Positions 22,372 through 32,200 of a stretch of 64,000 bases of DNA are shown here, one piece after another. The notes beneath the pieces are model-generated. The model saw only the letters and a list, made by a program, of their open reading frames with translations. It had not been told where the DNA came from and did no database searches. The DNA is from Micromonospora_H sonneratiae (GTDB taxonomy: Bacteria > Actinomycetota > Actinomycetes > Mycobacteriales > Micromonosporaceae). The first letter of the stretch is position 1; each line of letters opens with the position of its first letter. A program made the position numbers and the translations under genes. The stretch spans positions 1-64,000 of the forward strand of contig NZ_JBHTMP010000028.1 in assembly GCF_042679305.1 (NCBI RefSeq). Direction: 5' to 3'.

Positions 22372-22602
22372 CTATTCGATCAAGTCGAGCACCCTGAGCA
22401 GCGGCATCCGGCTGTTCTTCGCCAGCAGGCTTCCTTTGCCGATCTTGACCGGACCGCCGACGAAGACGAAGTCTCCTCGTACGGCCAGCCATTTTGGACA
22501 GTTGCGCAGGGAAAGGCCCCCTGATTTCGACTTCCGCGCGCGGACGAGCAGGCCGGACGGATCCAGCTGACCGTGCGTGTTGATCCTGAGCGGAATCGGC
22601 AC
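22372..22602 (-). CDS. small basic hypothetical protein, 76 aa
   Basis: Not recognised. GTG 22602 gives MPIPLRINTHGQLDPSGLLV and avoids overlap with the divergent PHP gene at 22623; a longer frame to 22731 would run into that gene. The protein is basic (RARKSKSGG) with a beta-rich core (WLAVRGDFVFVGGPVKIGKG) and ends VLDLIE. No signal or membrane helix. With only 20 bp between the two divergent starts, their promoters must overlap the genes. Codon use fits coding. Confidence 0.55.
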   Translation of the reverse strand: MPIPLRINTHGQLDPSGLLVRARKSKSGGLSLRNCPKWLAVRGDFVFVGGPVKIGKGSLLAKNSRMPLLRVLDLIE

Positions 22603-22622
22603 CGGACAGCTACTGTCACCCC

Positions 22623-23696
22623 ATGGCCGCCCGGGACGCGATCGCAGATCTTCGCCGGATCGCCTTTCTGCTGGAACGGGCCAACGAGGCGACGTACCGG
22701 GTCCGGGCCTTCCGATCCGCGGCGAAGACACTGGCCGGTCTGTCCGCTGACGAACTCGCCAGCCGCGCGAGGGCCGGCACCCTCACCGAACTCTCCGGCG
22801 TCGGCGAGGTCACCGCACGCGCGGTCACCGAGTCGCTGAACGGGGAGGAGCCGGTCTACCTGCGGCGGCTCGAAGCCACCGAGGGCACCGACCTGGATGC
22901 CGCCGCCACCGATCTCCGTACGGCGCTGCGCGGCGACTGCCACACCCATTCCGACTGGTCCGACGGGGGTTCCCCGATCGAGGAGATGGCGCTGGCCTCG
23001 GTCGAACTGGGCCACGAGTACCTCGTGGTGACCGACCACTCCCCCCGGCTGACGGTGGCCCGGGGCCTGACCGCCGCCCGGCTACGCCGCCAACTCGACC
23101 ACATCGCCGCCGTCAACGACGCACTCCCCGACGGCTTCCGCATCCTGACCGGCATCGAGGTCGACATCCTCGCCGACGGGTCACTCGACCAGGACGACGA
23201 ACTCCTGGCCCGGCTGGACGTGGTCGTCGGCTCGGTGCACAGCGGGCTGCGGGACGACAGCGCCCGGATGACCCGGCGGATGCTGACCGCGGTCGCGAAC
23301 CCGCACCTGGACATCCTCGGCCACTGCACCGGACGGATGGTGTCGGCTCGACCGGTCGGGGTCACCGGACCGGGCGACCGGGGGCACCGCGCCCGTACCC
23401 GGCCGCCGAGCGACTTCGACGCCGACGCGGTGTTCGCCGCCTGCGCCGAGTACGATAAGGCGGTCGAGATCAACTCCCGGCCGGAGCGACAGGATCCACC
23501 GAAGCGGCTGATCCGGGTGGCGCTGGAGGCCGGTTGCCGGTTCGCGATCAACACCGACGCACACGCACCCGGGCAGCTCGACTGGCAACGTTTCGGCTGC
23601 CAACGGGCAGCGTTGTGCGGGGTGGAACCCGACCGGGTGGTCAACACGTGGTCGGCCGACCAACTACTGGACTGGACCGACGGCCACACCCGGTAG
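22623..23696 (+). CDS. PHP-domain protein with N-terminal helix-hairpin-helix part
   Basis: 357 residues, cytoplasmic. Residues 1-80 resemble the 8-kDa and helix-hairpin-helix part of PolX DNA polymerases (IADLRRIAFLLERANEATYR, LTELSGVGEVTARAV). From about 103 the PHP metallo-phosphoesterase domain starts with DCHTHSDWSDG, then VTDHSPRL, a GIEVDI motif, VGSVHSG, LGHCTGR and INTDAHA: all metal ligands in order. The polymerase palm of PolX is missing. Such proteins could trim DNA 3' ends or act on a small phosphate ester; I cannot choose. Confidence 0.88.
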   Translation: MAARDAIADLRRIAFLLERANEATYRVRAFRSAAKTLAGLSADELASRARAGTLTELSGVGEVTARAVTESLNGEEPVYLRRLEATEGTDLDAAATDLRTALRGDCHTHSDWSDGGSPIEEMALASVELGHEYLVVTDHSPRLTVARGLTAARLRRQLDHIAAVNDALPDGFRILTGIEVDILADGSLDQDDELLARLDVVVGSVHSGLRDDSARMTRRMLTAVANPHLDILGHCTGRMVSARPVGVTGPGDRGHRARTRPPSDFDADAVFAACAEYDKAVEINSRPERQDPPKRLIRVALEAGCRFAINTDAHAPGQLDWQRFGCQRAALCGVEPDRVVNTWSADQLLDWTDGHTR

Positions 23697-23702
23697 GCGC
23701 GC

Positions 23703-24725
23703 CTACGCCGTACCCCGCTCTGCCTCGCCGCCGCCGACGACGACGACCGTTCCCCGGCTCGCCGTGGCGGCGGGGACCGGTTCCTCGGGCGTCGGGCGGC
23801 GCGGCTGCGCAGCCCGGGCGAAGAGTCCCTGGGAGATCGCCACCCCGGTGAGCACGATCAGCGCGCCGACCGGCTGGTACCAGGCGATGTGCTCGTCGAG
23901 CAGCACGATCCCGATCACCACCGCGACCACCGGCATCACGTAGGTCACCGTCGACGCGGTGCTGGCACCGACAATCCGGATGTTGCGCATGTTGAGGACG
24001 TAGGCCAGTCCGGTGCCGAGCACCCCGAGGGTCAGGACGCAGCCGACGACCTTGGGCGACAGGCTGGTCGGCGCGGGTGGGGCCCCGGCGACCAGCGGCG
24101 CGACGATCGCCAACTGCGCGGTTGCCATCAGCAACTGGCCCGCCGACAGGGCGAGGCCGGACTCGGGCCGGTCCGCGACGAACCGTTTCAGGTACGGGAT
24201 GACCAGGCCGTAGCACGCCGCCGCCGCGAAACAGAAGAGTTGTCCGGTGAACTGGGCACCGCCCACGCCCTGCCACACGCCGAGCACGACCAGCACCCCG
24301 GCGAAGCCGAGGGTCATGCCGACGGCACGGCGTACGTTCATCCGCTCGGTACGGAAGACCAGCACCGCCAGCGGCAGTACGACCAGGGGCGTGGTCGCGT
24401 TCCAGATCCCGGCCAGTACGGACGACACCCGCTGCTCGCCGTAGCCGAAGAGGGTGTACGGGACGGCGATGCCGATGGCCGCCGCCACGGCGAGATGCAG
24501 CCACAGCTTCGGGTCGCGGGGCAGCCGGTCCCGCAGCACGGCCAGCACCAGGAGCAGGGTGAGTGATCCGGTGGCCACCCGGGCAAGGGTGACGTAGAGC
24601 GGATGGAGTTCCTGGACGCCGACCTTGATGAACAGGAAGCTGGATCCCCAGATCAGGGCGAGGATCAGGAAACCGGGTAACCAGCTGCGTAGGCTGGCCT
24701 TGTCATGGGTGCTACCGGTAGTCAC
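23703..24725 (-). CDS. EamA/DMT family transporter
   Basis: Ten-helix drug/metabolite transporter made of two EamA repeats, about 340 residues. Repeat one opens LPGFLILALIWGSSFLFIKV, repeat two GQLFCFAAAACYGLVIPYLK; the conserved LxEH-like LLDEHIAWYQPVGALIVL closes repeat two. The last 40 residues form a cytoplasmic, Pro-rich tail. Substrate unknown; relatives export amino acids or metabolites. GTG 24725 is my choice because the open frame upstream reads like untranslated DNA; GTG 24734 is also possible. It ends six bases from the PHP stop, so the genes converge. Confidence 0.88.
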   Translation of the reverse strand: MTTGSTHDKASLRSWLPGFLILALIWGSSFLFIKVGVQELHPLYVTLARVATGSLTLLLVLAVLRDRLPRDPKLWLHLAVAAAIGIAVPYTLFGYGEQRVSSVLAGIWNATTPLVVLPLAVLVFRTERMNVRRAVGMTLGFAGVLVVLGVWQGVGGAQFTGQLFCFAAAACYGLVIPYLKRFVADRPESGLALSAGQLLMATAQLAIVAPLVAGAPPAPTSLSPKVVGCVLTLGVLGTGLAYVLNMRNIRIVGASTASTVTYVMPVVAVVIGIVLLDEHIAWYQPVGALIVLTGVAISQGLFARAAQPRRPTPEEPVPAATASRGTVVVVGGGEAERGTA

Positions 24726-24880
24726 CCCTGACACTCTGCCGTAGCGGCAGGCTCGGAGTCGCGCGGTTATCGGCCGCCGCGTTCTAAGTGGTACATCACA
24801 CAACGCCAACATGGTCGAATACCGACCTGCCGCAACCCGCTGCGGTGCAGCGCGAACCGTCCATCACGTAGGGTCGTGGG

Positions 24881-26551
24881 GTGGGACAAATCGATGACCT
24901 CGCGAACCACTACGTCGCCGACTGGGCGCCGCTCAATCCGACCGGCGCCACCTATGCCGGCATCAGTGGCTACGACGACCAACTCGGTGACCTGTCGCCG
25001 GCCGGTTACGCGGCACAGGCCGAGCTGACCCGGCGTACCCTCGCCAAGCTTGACGTCACCGAGCCGGAGACCGAAGCCGAGCGGACCGCCAAGGAGGCGA
25101 TGCAGGAACGGCTGGGGCTGGAACTCGCCCGGTACGACAGTGGTGAGACGACCAGCGAGATCAACGTGATCGCCAGCGGTCTGCACGACATCCGCCAGGT
25201 CTTCGACCTGATGCCGACCGAGGGTGAGGAGGCGGTCAGCAACATCTCCGCCCGGCTCAACCAGTTCGCCGGTGCTCTCGACAGCCTGCGCACGACCCTG
25301 CGGACCGCCGCTCAGCAGGGACACGCGAGTGCCCGGACGCAGATGGTCGAAGTCGCCAAGCAGTGTGACATCTGGACCGACCCGAACGGCGACAACTTCT
25401 TCCATGGCCTGGTCGACCGGTTGGAGGCAACGGGCTCGCTGGCCGCCGACCTGCGCCGTGGTGCCGCTGCCGCCACCGCGGCAACAGCGCAGTTCGGCCA
25501 GTTCCTGCGTGAGGAACTCGCCCCGCTCGGCCGGGAGAAGCAGGCCGCCGGGCGCGAACGCTACCAACTCGCCTCGCAGTACTTCCTCGGCGCGAAGATC
25601 GACCTGGACGAGACGTACGCCTGGGGGTTCGAGGAGCTGGCCCGACTGGAGAGTGAGATGCGCGCGGTGGCCGCGCGGATCGTCGCCCCCGGGGCCAGCA
25701 TCGACGAAGCCGTCGCCGCACTGGACGCCGATCCGGCCCGCAACATCCAGGGCAAGGAGGCGTTCCGCGACTGGATGCAGATGCTGGCGGACAAGGCGAT
25801 CAGCGAGCTGCACGGCACCCACTTCGACATCCCGGAGCAGGTACGCCGCATCGAGTGCTGCCTCGCGCCGACCAGCGACGGGGCCATCTACTACACCGGA
25901 CCGAGCGAGGACTTCTCCCGGCCGGGCCGGATGTGGTGGGCGGTGCCGCAGGGCATCACCGAGTTCTCCACCTGGCGCGAGGTCACCACGGTCTACCACG
26001 AGGGGGTGCCCGGGCATCACCTACAGGTGGCCCAGACGGCGGTCCGGGCGGACCTGCTCAACCGCTGGCAGCGGCTGCTCTGCTGGTGCTCCGGGCACGG
26101 CGAGGGCTGGGCGCTCTACTCCGAGCGGCTGATGGAGGAACTGGGCTACCTGGAGGACCCGGGCGACCGGCTCGGCATGCTCGACGCACAGGCGATGCGG
26201 GCTGCCCGGGTCATCGTCGACATCGGCATGCACCTGGAGCTGGAGATCCCGAAGGACAACCCGTTCGGTTTCCACCCCGGCGAGCGTTGGACGCCGGAGC
26301 TCGGCTGGGAGTTCATGCGGGCGCACTGCCGGGTGCCGGACGAGAACCTGCGCTTCGAGCTGAACCGCTACCTGGGCTGGCCGGGTCAGGCTCCCGCCTA
26401 CAAGGTGGGCGAGCGGATCTGGCTACAGGCCCGCGAGGACGCCAAGGCTCGCAAGGGGGCCAGCTTCGACCTGAAGGAGTTCCACCGTCAGGCGCTCAAC
26501 CTCGGCTCGCTGGGACTCGACCCGCTGCGGGCCGCCCTGGCCCGGCTCTGA
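24881..26551 (+). CDS. DUF885 family putative metallopeptidase
   Basis: 556 residues, no signal peptide. The C-terminal half has TVYHEGVPGHHLQVAQT near 370, with HExxxHH-type zinc ligands, and SGHGEGWALYSERLMEELG near 405, the second ligand region, both standard for DUF885. The N-terminal half is helical (LSPAGYAAQAELTRRTLAKL). The family is related to M32-like peptidases; actual substrates are mostly unknown. GTG 24881 gives MGQIDDLANHYVADWAPLNP. Single gene ended by the hairpin at 26570. Confidence 0.88.
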   Translation: MGQIDDLANHYVADWAPLNPTGATYAGISGYDDQLGDLSPAGYAAQAELTRRTLAKLDVTEPETEAERTAKEAMQERLGLELARYDSGETTSEINVIASGLHDIRQVFDLMPTEGEEAVSNISARLNQFAGALDSLRTTLRTAAQQGHASARTQMVEVAKQCDIWTDPNGDNFFHGLVDRLEATGSLAADLRRGAAAATAATAQFGQFLREELAPLGREKQAAGRERYQLASQYFLGAKIDLDETYAWGFEELARLESEMRAVAARIVAPGASIDEAVAALDADPARNIQGKEAFRDWMQMLADKAISELHGTHFDIPEQVRRIECCLAPTSDGAIYYTGPSEDFSRPGRMWWAVPQGITEFSTWREVTTVYHEGVPGHHLQVAQTAVRADLLNRWQRLLCWCSGHGEGWALYSERLMEELGYLEDPGDRLGMLDAQAMRAARVIVDIGMHLELEIPKDNPFGFHPGERWTPELGWEFMRAHCRVPDENLRFELNRYLGWPGQAPAYKVGERIWLQAREDAKARKGASFDLKEFHRQALNLGSLGLDPLRAALARL

Positions 26552-26569
26552 CCGGCGTCCCGGACAAAC

Positions 26570-26614
26570 CCGGGGTGGTCCCGGCCAGCATCGTCTGGCC
26601 GGGAACCACCCCGG
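26570..26614 (+). terminator. long hairpin terminator after DUF885 gene
   Basis: Arms 26570-26588 and 26595-26614 pair over 19 bases with one bulged base and a six-base loop, then TTCCGTTTCC. It begins 18 bp after the stop codon. Confidence 0.8.
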
Positions 26615-26617
26615 TTC

Positions 26618-26722
26618 CGTTTCCGGTGCCACTGTTTACGTTCCCGGTGCCACCAATCCCGTTTCCGGTGTCATCGGTCTCGTTTCCGGTGTCATCGGTC
26701 TCGTTCCCGGTGTCACTCAGCG
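26618..26722. repeat. five 21-bp tandem repeats between convergent genes
   Basis: Units start at 26618, 26639, 26660, 26681 and 26702. All begin CGTT(T/C)CCGGTG(C/T)CA, and units three and four are identical. They fill the space between the terminator at 26570 and the DUF3068 stop at 26770. No gene seen in them; the open plus frame would give a Phe-Pro-Val repeat without a start. Confidence 0.85.
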
Positions 26723-26769
26723 AGTTTCATCCGGATGCACCGCTCAGTGGGCGGTGTTCAAGCTGTCGC

Positions 26770-27939
26770 TCATTTGGCCGGACCTTCGGCCCCAGCTGCA
26801 CCACGCCGTTGATCCGGGACGGTCTTCTCGGTGGGCGAAGCTGGCAGGTCCACCAGGGTCGTAGCGTCGCTGGACGCCGAGCCGGTACCGGATTCCGCCG
26901 CGTCCACCTTGCCGCTGGCATGCCGTGGGCTCGTCCCGCCTCCCCCGTTGCGGATGACGAAGAGCAGCCCGACGACCAGGGCCACTATGCCGAGGACACC
27001 GAGACCGAGCGGCCCGTACAGGCCCACCAGCTGAAGCTGGGTCCGGGTCTCCTTCGCCTTCTTGACACTGTTGGTAATGGTGTCGTCGGTGTAGACGAAG
27101 TCCGCATCGAGTAGAACGGTCGTCGGTCCCACGTCGGGAACGAATTCCTTGTGCTGCTGCTCCCGCACCTTCACGTAGTTTCCGCTGACCGGTTCGACCC
27201 AGACCGTCCGGGTGTTGCGGTAGGTGACCTTACCGGTGGTGGCCCCCTTGGCAAACGCGTTCACCAGTACGCTGATTCGATCCGGACCGAGGTTGAGTGC
27301 TTCCTCCGGTATCACCTGCTCGAAACGGTACGCTTCGACACCCTTGATTTTCTCGGTGCCTTTGTACCGAATTGGCAGCGCCCGTCGGAGATCGCGATCG
27401 AAGTACTTGTAGTCCTTCTTCTCGGTTCGGAACGGGAACTTGTAGGTCTGCCCCTCGTAGGTGACCTTCGAGGGAACATCCGATTCCTGGAGCCACTGGC
27501 CGTCCCAGTTGGCGGCGGCTGCCGAGACCCGGTCCAGGGCGAGTTCGGTGCTGTACTGACTGATCACCGGCGTCGAGGCCTCGTTGGTCCACTGGACCGT
27601 GCCATAGACGTCCCAAACTACCGCCTCGCCCTGCAGGTTCTTCGGCAGTTTGTCGGCGGTCAATCTCACATTGGGCACGACCTCCGTGGTCGAGCGCAGG
27701 TCACCACGCCGGATCTCCGAGTTCTCCTTGATCTGCAGGAAGGTTGCATCCTTGGCTTCGGCCACCGATGCCTTCAGGCAGCCCTCCCGGTTCTTCGGCT
27801 GATTTCCTCCAGGCTCACAGGCCGTCAGATCGTACGGCAGTTTGGTGACGGCTGGCGCGACGAAGAAGGCCAGCCCAACAGCTGCGGCCAGGAACAAAAC
27901 GCCGATACCGAACAACAGAACACCCAGGCGAGACTTCAC
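26770..27939 (-). CDS. DUF3068 family envelope protein
   Basis: 389 residues. GTG 27939 follows GGGAGGA and opens VKSRLGVLLFGIGVLFLAAA, the first membrane helix. An extracytoplasmic domain (LPYDLTACEPGG, later GEAVVWDVYGTVQWTNE, RDLRRALPIRYKGTEKIKG) is followed by a second helix (GPLGLGVLGIVALVVGLLFV) and a cytoplasmic acidic tail. This matches DUF3068, called PorA-like in some annotations. In Mycobacterium the homologue lies beside an acyltransferase and glycosyltransferases, as it does here, which points to a role in the cell envelope. Transcribed away from the acyltransferase at 28048. Confidence 0.88.
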   Translation of the reverse strand: MKSRLGVLLFGIGVLFLAAAVGLAFFVAPAVTKLPYDLTACEPGGNQPKNREGCLKASVAEAKDATFLQIKENSEIRRGDLRSTTEVVPNVRLTADKLPKNLQGEAVVWDVYGTVQWTNEASTPVISQYSTELALDRVSAAAANWDGQWLQESDVPSKVTYEGQTYKFPFRTEKKDYKYFDRDLRRALPIRYKGTEKIKGVEAYRFEQVIPEEALNLGPDRISVLVNAFAKGATTGKVTYRNTRTVWVEPVSGNYVKVREQQHKEFVPDVGPTTVLLDADFVYTDDTITNSVKKAKETRTQLQLVGLYGPLGLGVLGIVALVVGLLFVIRNGGGGTSPRHASGKVDAAESGTGSASSDATTLVDLPASPTEKTVPDQRRGAAGAEGPAK

Positions 27940-28047
27940 TGATCCTCCCAACAATGCAGTTGGCCGGTATCGAGAGGGCGGCCCGATGCCTACCATTGGC
28001 GGCAGGTTACTACCGAGTCACATCGACCGCGACCCCCTGGACGGCTG

Positions 28048-29250
28048 ATGACAGATTTGATGTCCACGCCCGACGGTCCACAGCGCCTGCCCGCCCTCGA
28101 CGTACTCCGGGTGGTCGGGGCGCTGGCGGTCGTGGGCCACCACGTCGGGTTCGCCACCGGTGCCACCATGAACGCCACCTGGGGCGGCTGGCTGGCCCGA
28201 CTCGACGTCGGTGTCGCCCTCTTCTTTGTCCTGTCCGGGTTCCTCCTGTTCCGCCCCTATGCACACGCCATCGCCACCGGCACCCGCCGGATCGGCGTCC
28301 GCAGCTATCTCTGGCGCCGAGCACTCCGCATCCTGCCGGCGTACTGGCTGACGGTGGTCGTCTGCCTAACGGTGCTCCCGCAGAACAGGTCGGCTTCCGC
28401 CCTCGACTGGCTCCGGCACCTCACCCTCACCCAGATCTACCAACCCGCAAAGCTGCGCCTCGGGCTGAGCCAGACCTGGAGCCTCGCCACCGAGGTGGCC
28501 TTCTACGTGTTGCTGCCGCTGCTGGCGTTCCTGGCGCTCGGCCGCCGCTGGCGGCCCCGCCGGGCTGCCGCCATCGTCGCCACCGGCCTGCTCGTCACCG
28601 CCGGCTGGCTCACCGCGATGGCACTCGGTCAACTCGACATGGGCCTGCACACGATGTGGCTGCCCGCCTACGGCGGCTGGTTCGCCGGCGGCATGGTCCT
28701 GGCGGTGGCCCACGTCGCCATCCGGACCAACAGCGCGCCACCCCGTTGGCGGATCCTCGACGAGTTGGGGGCCGCGCCACTAACCTGCTGGGCGATTGCC
28801 GTCGGGCTCCTCGCGACCGCCACCACACCGGTCGCCGGCCCCCGTGACCTCGCCGAGCCCACCGCCGGGGAGTTCGCCGTCAAACTCGTGCTCTACCTGG
28901 TCATCGCGCTGATGGTGCTGCTGCCACTCGCCTTCGGCCCACCCACGCCGGCCAAGTCCGTCTCATCCACCGGGGTCGCCCGCTGGCTCGGCACCATGTC
29001 CTACGGATTGTTCCTCTGGCACCCTCTGGTGCTGGAGTCCATCTACGCCCTCGGCGGGCGGCAGCCGTTCACCGGTGACCTGACCACCACGTTTCTGGCC
29101 ACCGCCGCCGGTGGGCTGACCCTCGGCACCATCAGCTACTACGCGGTCGAGCGTCCCTTTCAACGGTTGGCCCGGAGTCGATCAAGTCGAAGGCCGGGTA
29201 CGAAGGTCGAGAACCAGAGCGCGGTGGCGGTACCCAGCGCGGCCAACTGA
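28048..29250 (+). CDS. acyltransferase 3 family membrane protein
   Basis: Ten-helix O-acyltransferase, 400 residues, moving acyl groups onto surface sugars or lipids. RLPALDVLRVVGALAVVGHH is the family opening, with the catalytic His in VVGHHVGF. FFVLSGFLLFRPY and RRALRILPAYWLTVV follow, and near the end MSYGLFLWHPLVLESIYALG and YYAVERPF. ATG 28048 is kept; ATG 28060 is possible. Its last 91 bases overlap the end of the convergent aftD gene. Position within the envelope cluster suggests acylation of the polysaccharide made there. Confidence 0.92.
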   Translation: MTDLMSTPDGPQRLPALDVLRVVGALAVVGHHVGFATGATMNATWGGWLARLDVGVALFFVLSGFLLFRPYAHAIATGTRRIGVRSYLWRRALRILPAYWLTVVVCLTVLPQNRSASALDWLRHLTLTQIYQPAKLRLGLSQTWSLATEVAFYVLLPLLAFLALGRRWRPRRAAAIVATGLLVTAGWLTAMALGQLDMGLHTMWLPAYGGWFAGGMVLAVAHVAIRTNSAPPRWRILDELGAAPLTCWAIAVGLLATATTPVAGPRDLAEPTAGEFAVKLVLYLVIALMVLLPLAFGPPTPAKSVSSTGVARWLGTMSYGLFLWHPLVLESIYALGGRQPFTGDLTTTFLATAAGGLTLGTISYYAVERPFQRLARSRSSRRPGTKVENQSAVAVPSAAN

Positions 29251-32200
29251 GCCACTGTCGACGGGTAGCCGTCGAGGCTGTCCAGAGCTGCCCACCCGGC
29301 CAGTCCGAAACAGGCCACCGGAAGCCACAGCGATGCTGGTCGAGCGAGTCGGTCGAGCCGATGACGCTCGACCAGCATCGGCGGCAGGAGTTGGTAGCCG
29401 AGGAGCACGACCGCCCCGAGCAGCGCCAGGCCGACCGCTGCGGTGCCGCCCACCGACAGCAGTGCCACCCCGCCGACCGCTGCGGGCAGCACCAGGCCTC
29501 GCCGACGTCGGGATCCTCCCCGTACCGGTGGTGGGGGCGCCTTACCACCATGACGGGACGGCAGCACCGCCAACAGCACGACCACCGCCAGCACTCCGGC
29601 GCCCCCGGTCAACGCCGTCCGGTACGCACCGTCGGGCGTGAAGCGGAGCACCACCTCACCGGTAACGCCGGCCGGCACGATCCAGCCCTGTTGCCAGCCG
29701 TCCAGTGTGATCGGCGTAAGGGTGATCCCACCCGCTGTCGCCTGCCAACCCCTGTTGGCGTTCTCCCGTAGGGCCAGCACCCGGTCCACCGGGTGGTACG
29801 GCAGGTCCAGCCGGCGAACGGTGGCCGACCAGTCGTCGACGCGTACGAGGCTGCGGGCGGAGAGGGGCCTGGTCGGTCCGCCCCCGGTTCCCGGGCCGGC
29901 CGTCGCGTCCGGGGTCAGCCCGACCTCGGTCGGCACGGCCAGCCGACTGGCTGTCACCACCAGGCGGAATTCGTCCGCCGGCAGCAGGACCGGATCGTTC
30001 CGGTCGGCACCGCAGGGCACCGCCTCGACATCCCGCAGTTCCAGCAGATCCTGTCGGCTGGCCACCAGTGACGTGCTGCGCCGTACCCCGGCGACGTCGA
30101 TGGTCGGTCCACTACCGCAGGGCAGCGTGACCACCTTCGCGGGATCGGCCCGGATGACCGGGGCCTCGGGCAGGGCGGTCAGTTCGCCGACCGCGACGGG
30201 CAACGTCGACGACCGGTTGTCGTACGGGTCGTGCGACCGGGCCGGCTCCCGGTCGGCGATCAGCACCGTGAGGTCGTCGGTCCGTAGTGGCTTCTCGAAC
30301 ATCAACGTGCCGTCGGGACTCAGCACCCCACCACGTACGCCGCTGTCGCCGATGACCTCGACCCGCCAGGGACGGGCCGCCGCCACCCGGTGGTCGAGGG
30401 TGAGCCGGACTCCGGTCACCTCCCGTGGCGACGGCCAGGTCAACCGGAGCCATGGGCGCTGGTCGTCGTCTGCGGCGTACCAGGAGGTGGCCGGGTCACC
30501 ATCGACGACGGCACCGGGCCGGGCGGCCGGGTCGGGCACATCCGCACTGGAAGCGGTCACGGCCGGCGCTCTCGTCAAGGTCACGGCCAGCCTCCCACCC
30601 GCGTCGAGCAGCGCGTTCAGTGCCGGGCCGGGACGCGGTCGCGCCCACACCCGGGGCAGGTACGCGCTGGCGGCACCCAGCCGTACGGTGCGGTCGATCC
30701 GGTCGCCGTCCTCGGAGGCCCGGCTCAGGTGGTCGGCGCAGATGGGTCGGCCCTCGTGGAAGAAGCAGGAGGCAACGCTGGGAGCGGCGGCGAACACCAT
30801 GGACGCGGGTTCGCTGGCGACCGGCGCAGCCGGCATCGTCAGGGTGCGTTCGGCCCTGACGCCCGGGATCTCCAGTTCCCTGATACCGACGCCACCGTGC
30901 CCGATCCGCATGTCGAGCACGCTGTCGATCGTCACGGTGAGCCAACGTACGGCGTGACCACCGGGAAGGGAGACGACCACGGTGTCGCCGGACACCGCTG
31001 CGGTGACACCTTCCCGGCCGGTGCTCACGGTGACCCTGGTGGGTGCCGAGTCCGCGCCGAGGTCGAAGGTCAGCCGGACGGCGGAGACCACCTGTGGCGT
31101 CTCCAGTTCCACCTCGAACCACTGGTCGGTGGCGACCGTGCCCGGCGCGGACCGCCATGACGTTTCGGGATCGCCGTCGAGTGCGGCATAGGGCTGGTGG
31201 GCCGGACGTCCCCCGCTCAACGGCAGTGCCTCGGCGAACGAACTCGACGCGGTCACCGACCGGATGCCGTGATAGTCGACCACCGTGGTCTGGTCCGCAC
31301 CCCAGTCGGGTAGGTAGTCGTGGGCCGGGGCGGCCAACCGCCACGGCTCGGTGGCGGTGAGGGTGGCCGAGCGGTTGTCCTGCGACCGGCCGAACGACAC
31401 CTCGCGTCGGCGCAACCCGTCGGTGACCGCCACCGGGCCGGCGACCAGCCTGTCCGGCCGGTCGCCGGCAAGCACGGTGGGTGCGGCCGTGAGCTGCCCG
31501 GTGGCCGCCATGTTGAGCAGGGACTCGGGGCCACCGACCACGGTCGTGACGGCATCCGCGTCGTACGCCACCACCGGATCGACCGATCGGTTCACCTCGT
31601 ACACCTGGAGGGTGCGTACCGGCACGTCGAGACCTCGATCGACGAAATTCCCGGGTAGGTGGCCGCCGCCGACGGTGGGACCGAAGCCGGTCACCGGCCG
31701 GATGCCCGGCGATCGGGCGAGTGCCTGCTGGACCCGTACCGGCTGGGCCGCCCCGGACCGTCCGTAGTCGAGGTCGGAACGGACCAGCAGGTACCTGATG
31801 CCGGAGCGGGCCAGCAGGTCGGCCAACCCTCTGGAGCCGTTGCCGTCGGCCAGCGTCGATTCGATGACGTCGAGCAGCCGGATCGTCATCGGCGGGGTCA
31901 GGGGGATGGAACTGCGTACGCCCCACCGGCTCTCCAGCAGCGGTTGGGTGATCTCGTCGCTGGGGCTTCCCCAGAGGTAGCGCGGAAACCTGGCTGCGGG
32001 TACGACCAGCACGTGCTCCTGGTCGAGGTGCTGGTCGAGCCAGGTTGCCGCAGCCCGCCAGTAGTCCGGGACGTTGAAGTAGCTGCCCGGTGTGGTCAGC
32101 CCGCCGGTGAGCGCGGGACTGGCGATCGCGAGGACGGCGGCAATTGCCGACATGGTGACGGCGATGGAGCGCCGCCGGGCCGGTGGTGCCGGCTGCGGCA

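Noticed and set aside
26618..26722. CRISPR array
   Set aside because: Repeats are directly joined 21-bp units without unique spacers; the same holds at 22285 and 43568.
30496..31926. 476-codon open frame on the minus strand within aftD
   Set aside because: Same strand but different frame from aftD, whose frame carries the two F5/8-type C domains.
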